Shown here: positions 4,944-5,117 of the stretch, piece by piece
How the letters are laid out: each line of letters begins with the position of its first letter
Numbering within the stretch: the stretch's first letter is position 1
Source: Armatimonadota bacterium
GTDB taxonomy: Bacteria > Armatimonadota > HRBIN16
Length of the DNA stretch: 5,117 nucleotides
Direction: 5' to 3'
Assembly: GCA_028275265.1 (NCBI GenBank)
Contig: JAPWUZ010000195.1
Span: forward strand, 1-5,117
The notes under the pieces: model-generated
The model's database searches: none
Told to the model about the DNA's origin: nothing
What the model saw: only the letters and a program-made list of their open reading frames with translations
Made by a program: the position numbers and the translations under genes

Positions 4944-5117
4944 TTACGACCAGTCCCCGACCGTGAGTACCTCCTCCTCCAGAAGAACCCCGAACTTCTC
5001 GAAAACCACCTGTTTGACCAAGTCTGCCAGCCTGCGGATATCGGTCGCGGTCGCGCCTCCGGCATTGATGAGAAAGTTTGCGTGTTTCACCGACACCATT
5101 GCCCCGCCGACGCGCGT
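4944..5117 (-). CDS. murB: UDP-N-acetylenolpyruvoylglucosamine reductase, C-terminal 57 residues (cut by right edge)
   Basis: The minus strand reads without a stop from the right edge to TAA at 4944-4946, giving 57 residues. They match the end of MurB: RVGGAMVSVKHANFLINAGG, with the family's S-x-K/E-HANF-I-N-x-G-G-A signature, then TATDIRRLADLV and FEKFGVLLEEEVLTVGDW. The last part is the usual G-x-x-L-E-x-E-V-x-x-x-G ending. MurB is the cytoplasmic FAD enzyme that reduces UDP-GlcNAc-enolpyruvate to UDP-MurNAc in peptidoglycan precursor synthesis. The FAD-binding domain and the start lie outside the window. It lies upstream of the glutaminase-nadE operon in the same direction, but a 289-base gap with its own promoter suggests separate transcription or only read-through. 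No T-rich terminator hairpin was seen after its stop. Confidence 0.93.
   Translation of the reverse strand, partial: TRVGGAMVSVKHANFLINAGGATATDIRRLADLVKQVVFEKFGVLLEEEVLTVGDWS

Overview
This window looks like chromosomal DNA of a GC-rich, diderm-type bacterium. The best guess is Armatimonadota or a related group. That guess rests mainly on a prepilin-like protein with the C-terminal H-X9-DG motif, a family abundant in Armatimonadota, Planctomycetota and Lentisphaerota. It also fits the O-antigen-ligase-type membrane domain at the left edge. No similarity search was possible, so the taxonomy is inference.

The plus-strand block covers 1-1855. It opens inside a gene whose product joins the C-terminal end of an O-antigen ligase/polymerase-type (Wzy/WaaL-like) membrane domain to a complete GT51 peptidoglycan glycosyltransferase domain with no transpeptidase domain. 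A textbook ribosome binding site 25 bases downstream starts a type IV pilin-like/pseudopilin protein with a cysteine-rich insert and an H-X9-DG tail.

The minus-strand block covers 1862-5117 and converges on the first with only 6 bases between stop codons. In transcription order it holds the last 57 codons of murB (cut by the right edge), then a 289-base spacer, then four tightly packed genes. The spacer carries a good sigma70-type promoter, a 31-codon ORF with a strong ribosome binding site, and a truncated MazF/PemK-like toxin remnant. The four genes are a nitrilase-superfamily glutaminase (4-base overlap with the next), nadE, a 114-residue unknown protein (1-base overlap with nadE), and a 220-residue single-span membrane protein of unknown function.

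The glutaminase and NadE most likely form a two-subunit glutamine-dependent NAD+ synthetase: the first releases ammonia from glutamine, the second amidates deamido-NAD+ using ATP. The two unknown proteins are probably co-expressed with it. The Wzy-GT51 fusion and MurB both belong to the cell envelope. The most unusual items are the Wzy/WaaL-GT51 fusion, the cysteine-rich pseudopilin, the split NAD+ synthetase and the decaying toxin sitting in the operon leader. No RNA genes, CRISPR arrays, insertion sequences or attachment sites were seen.
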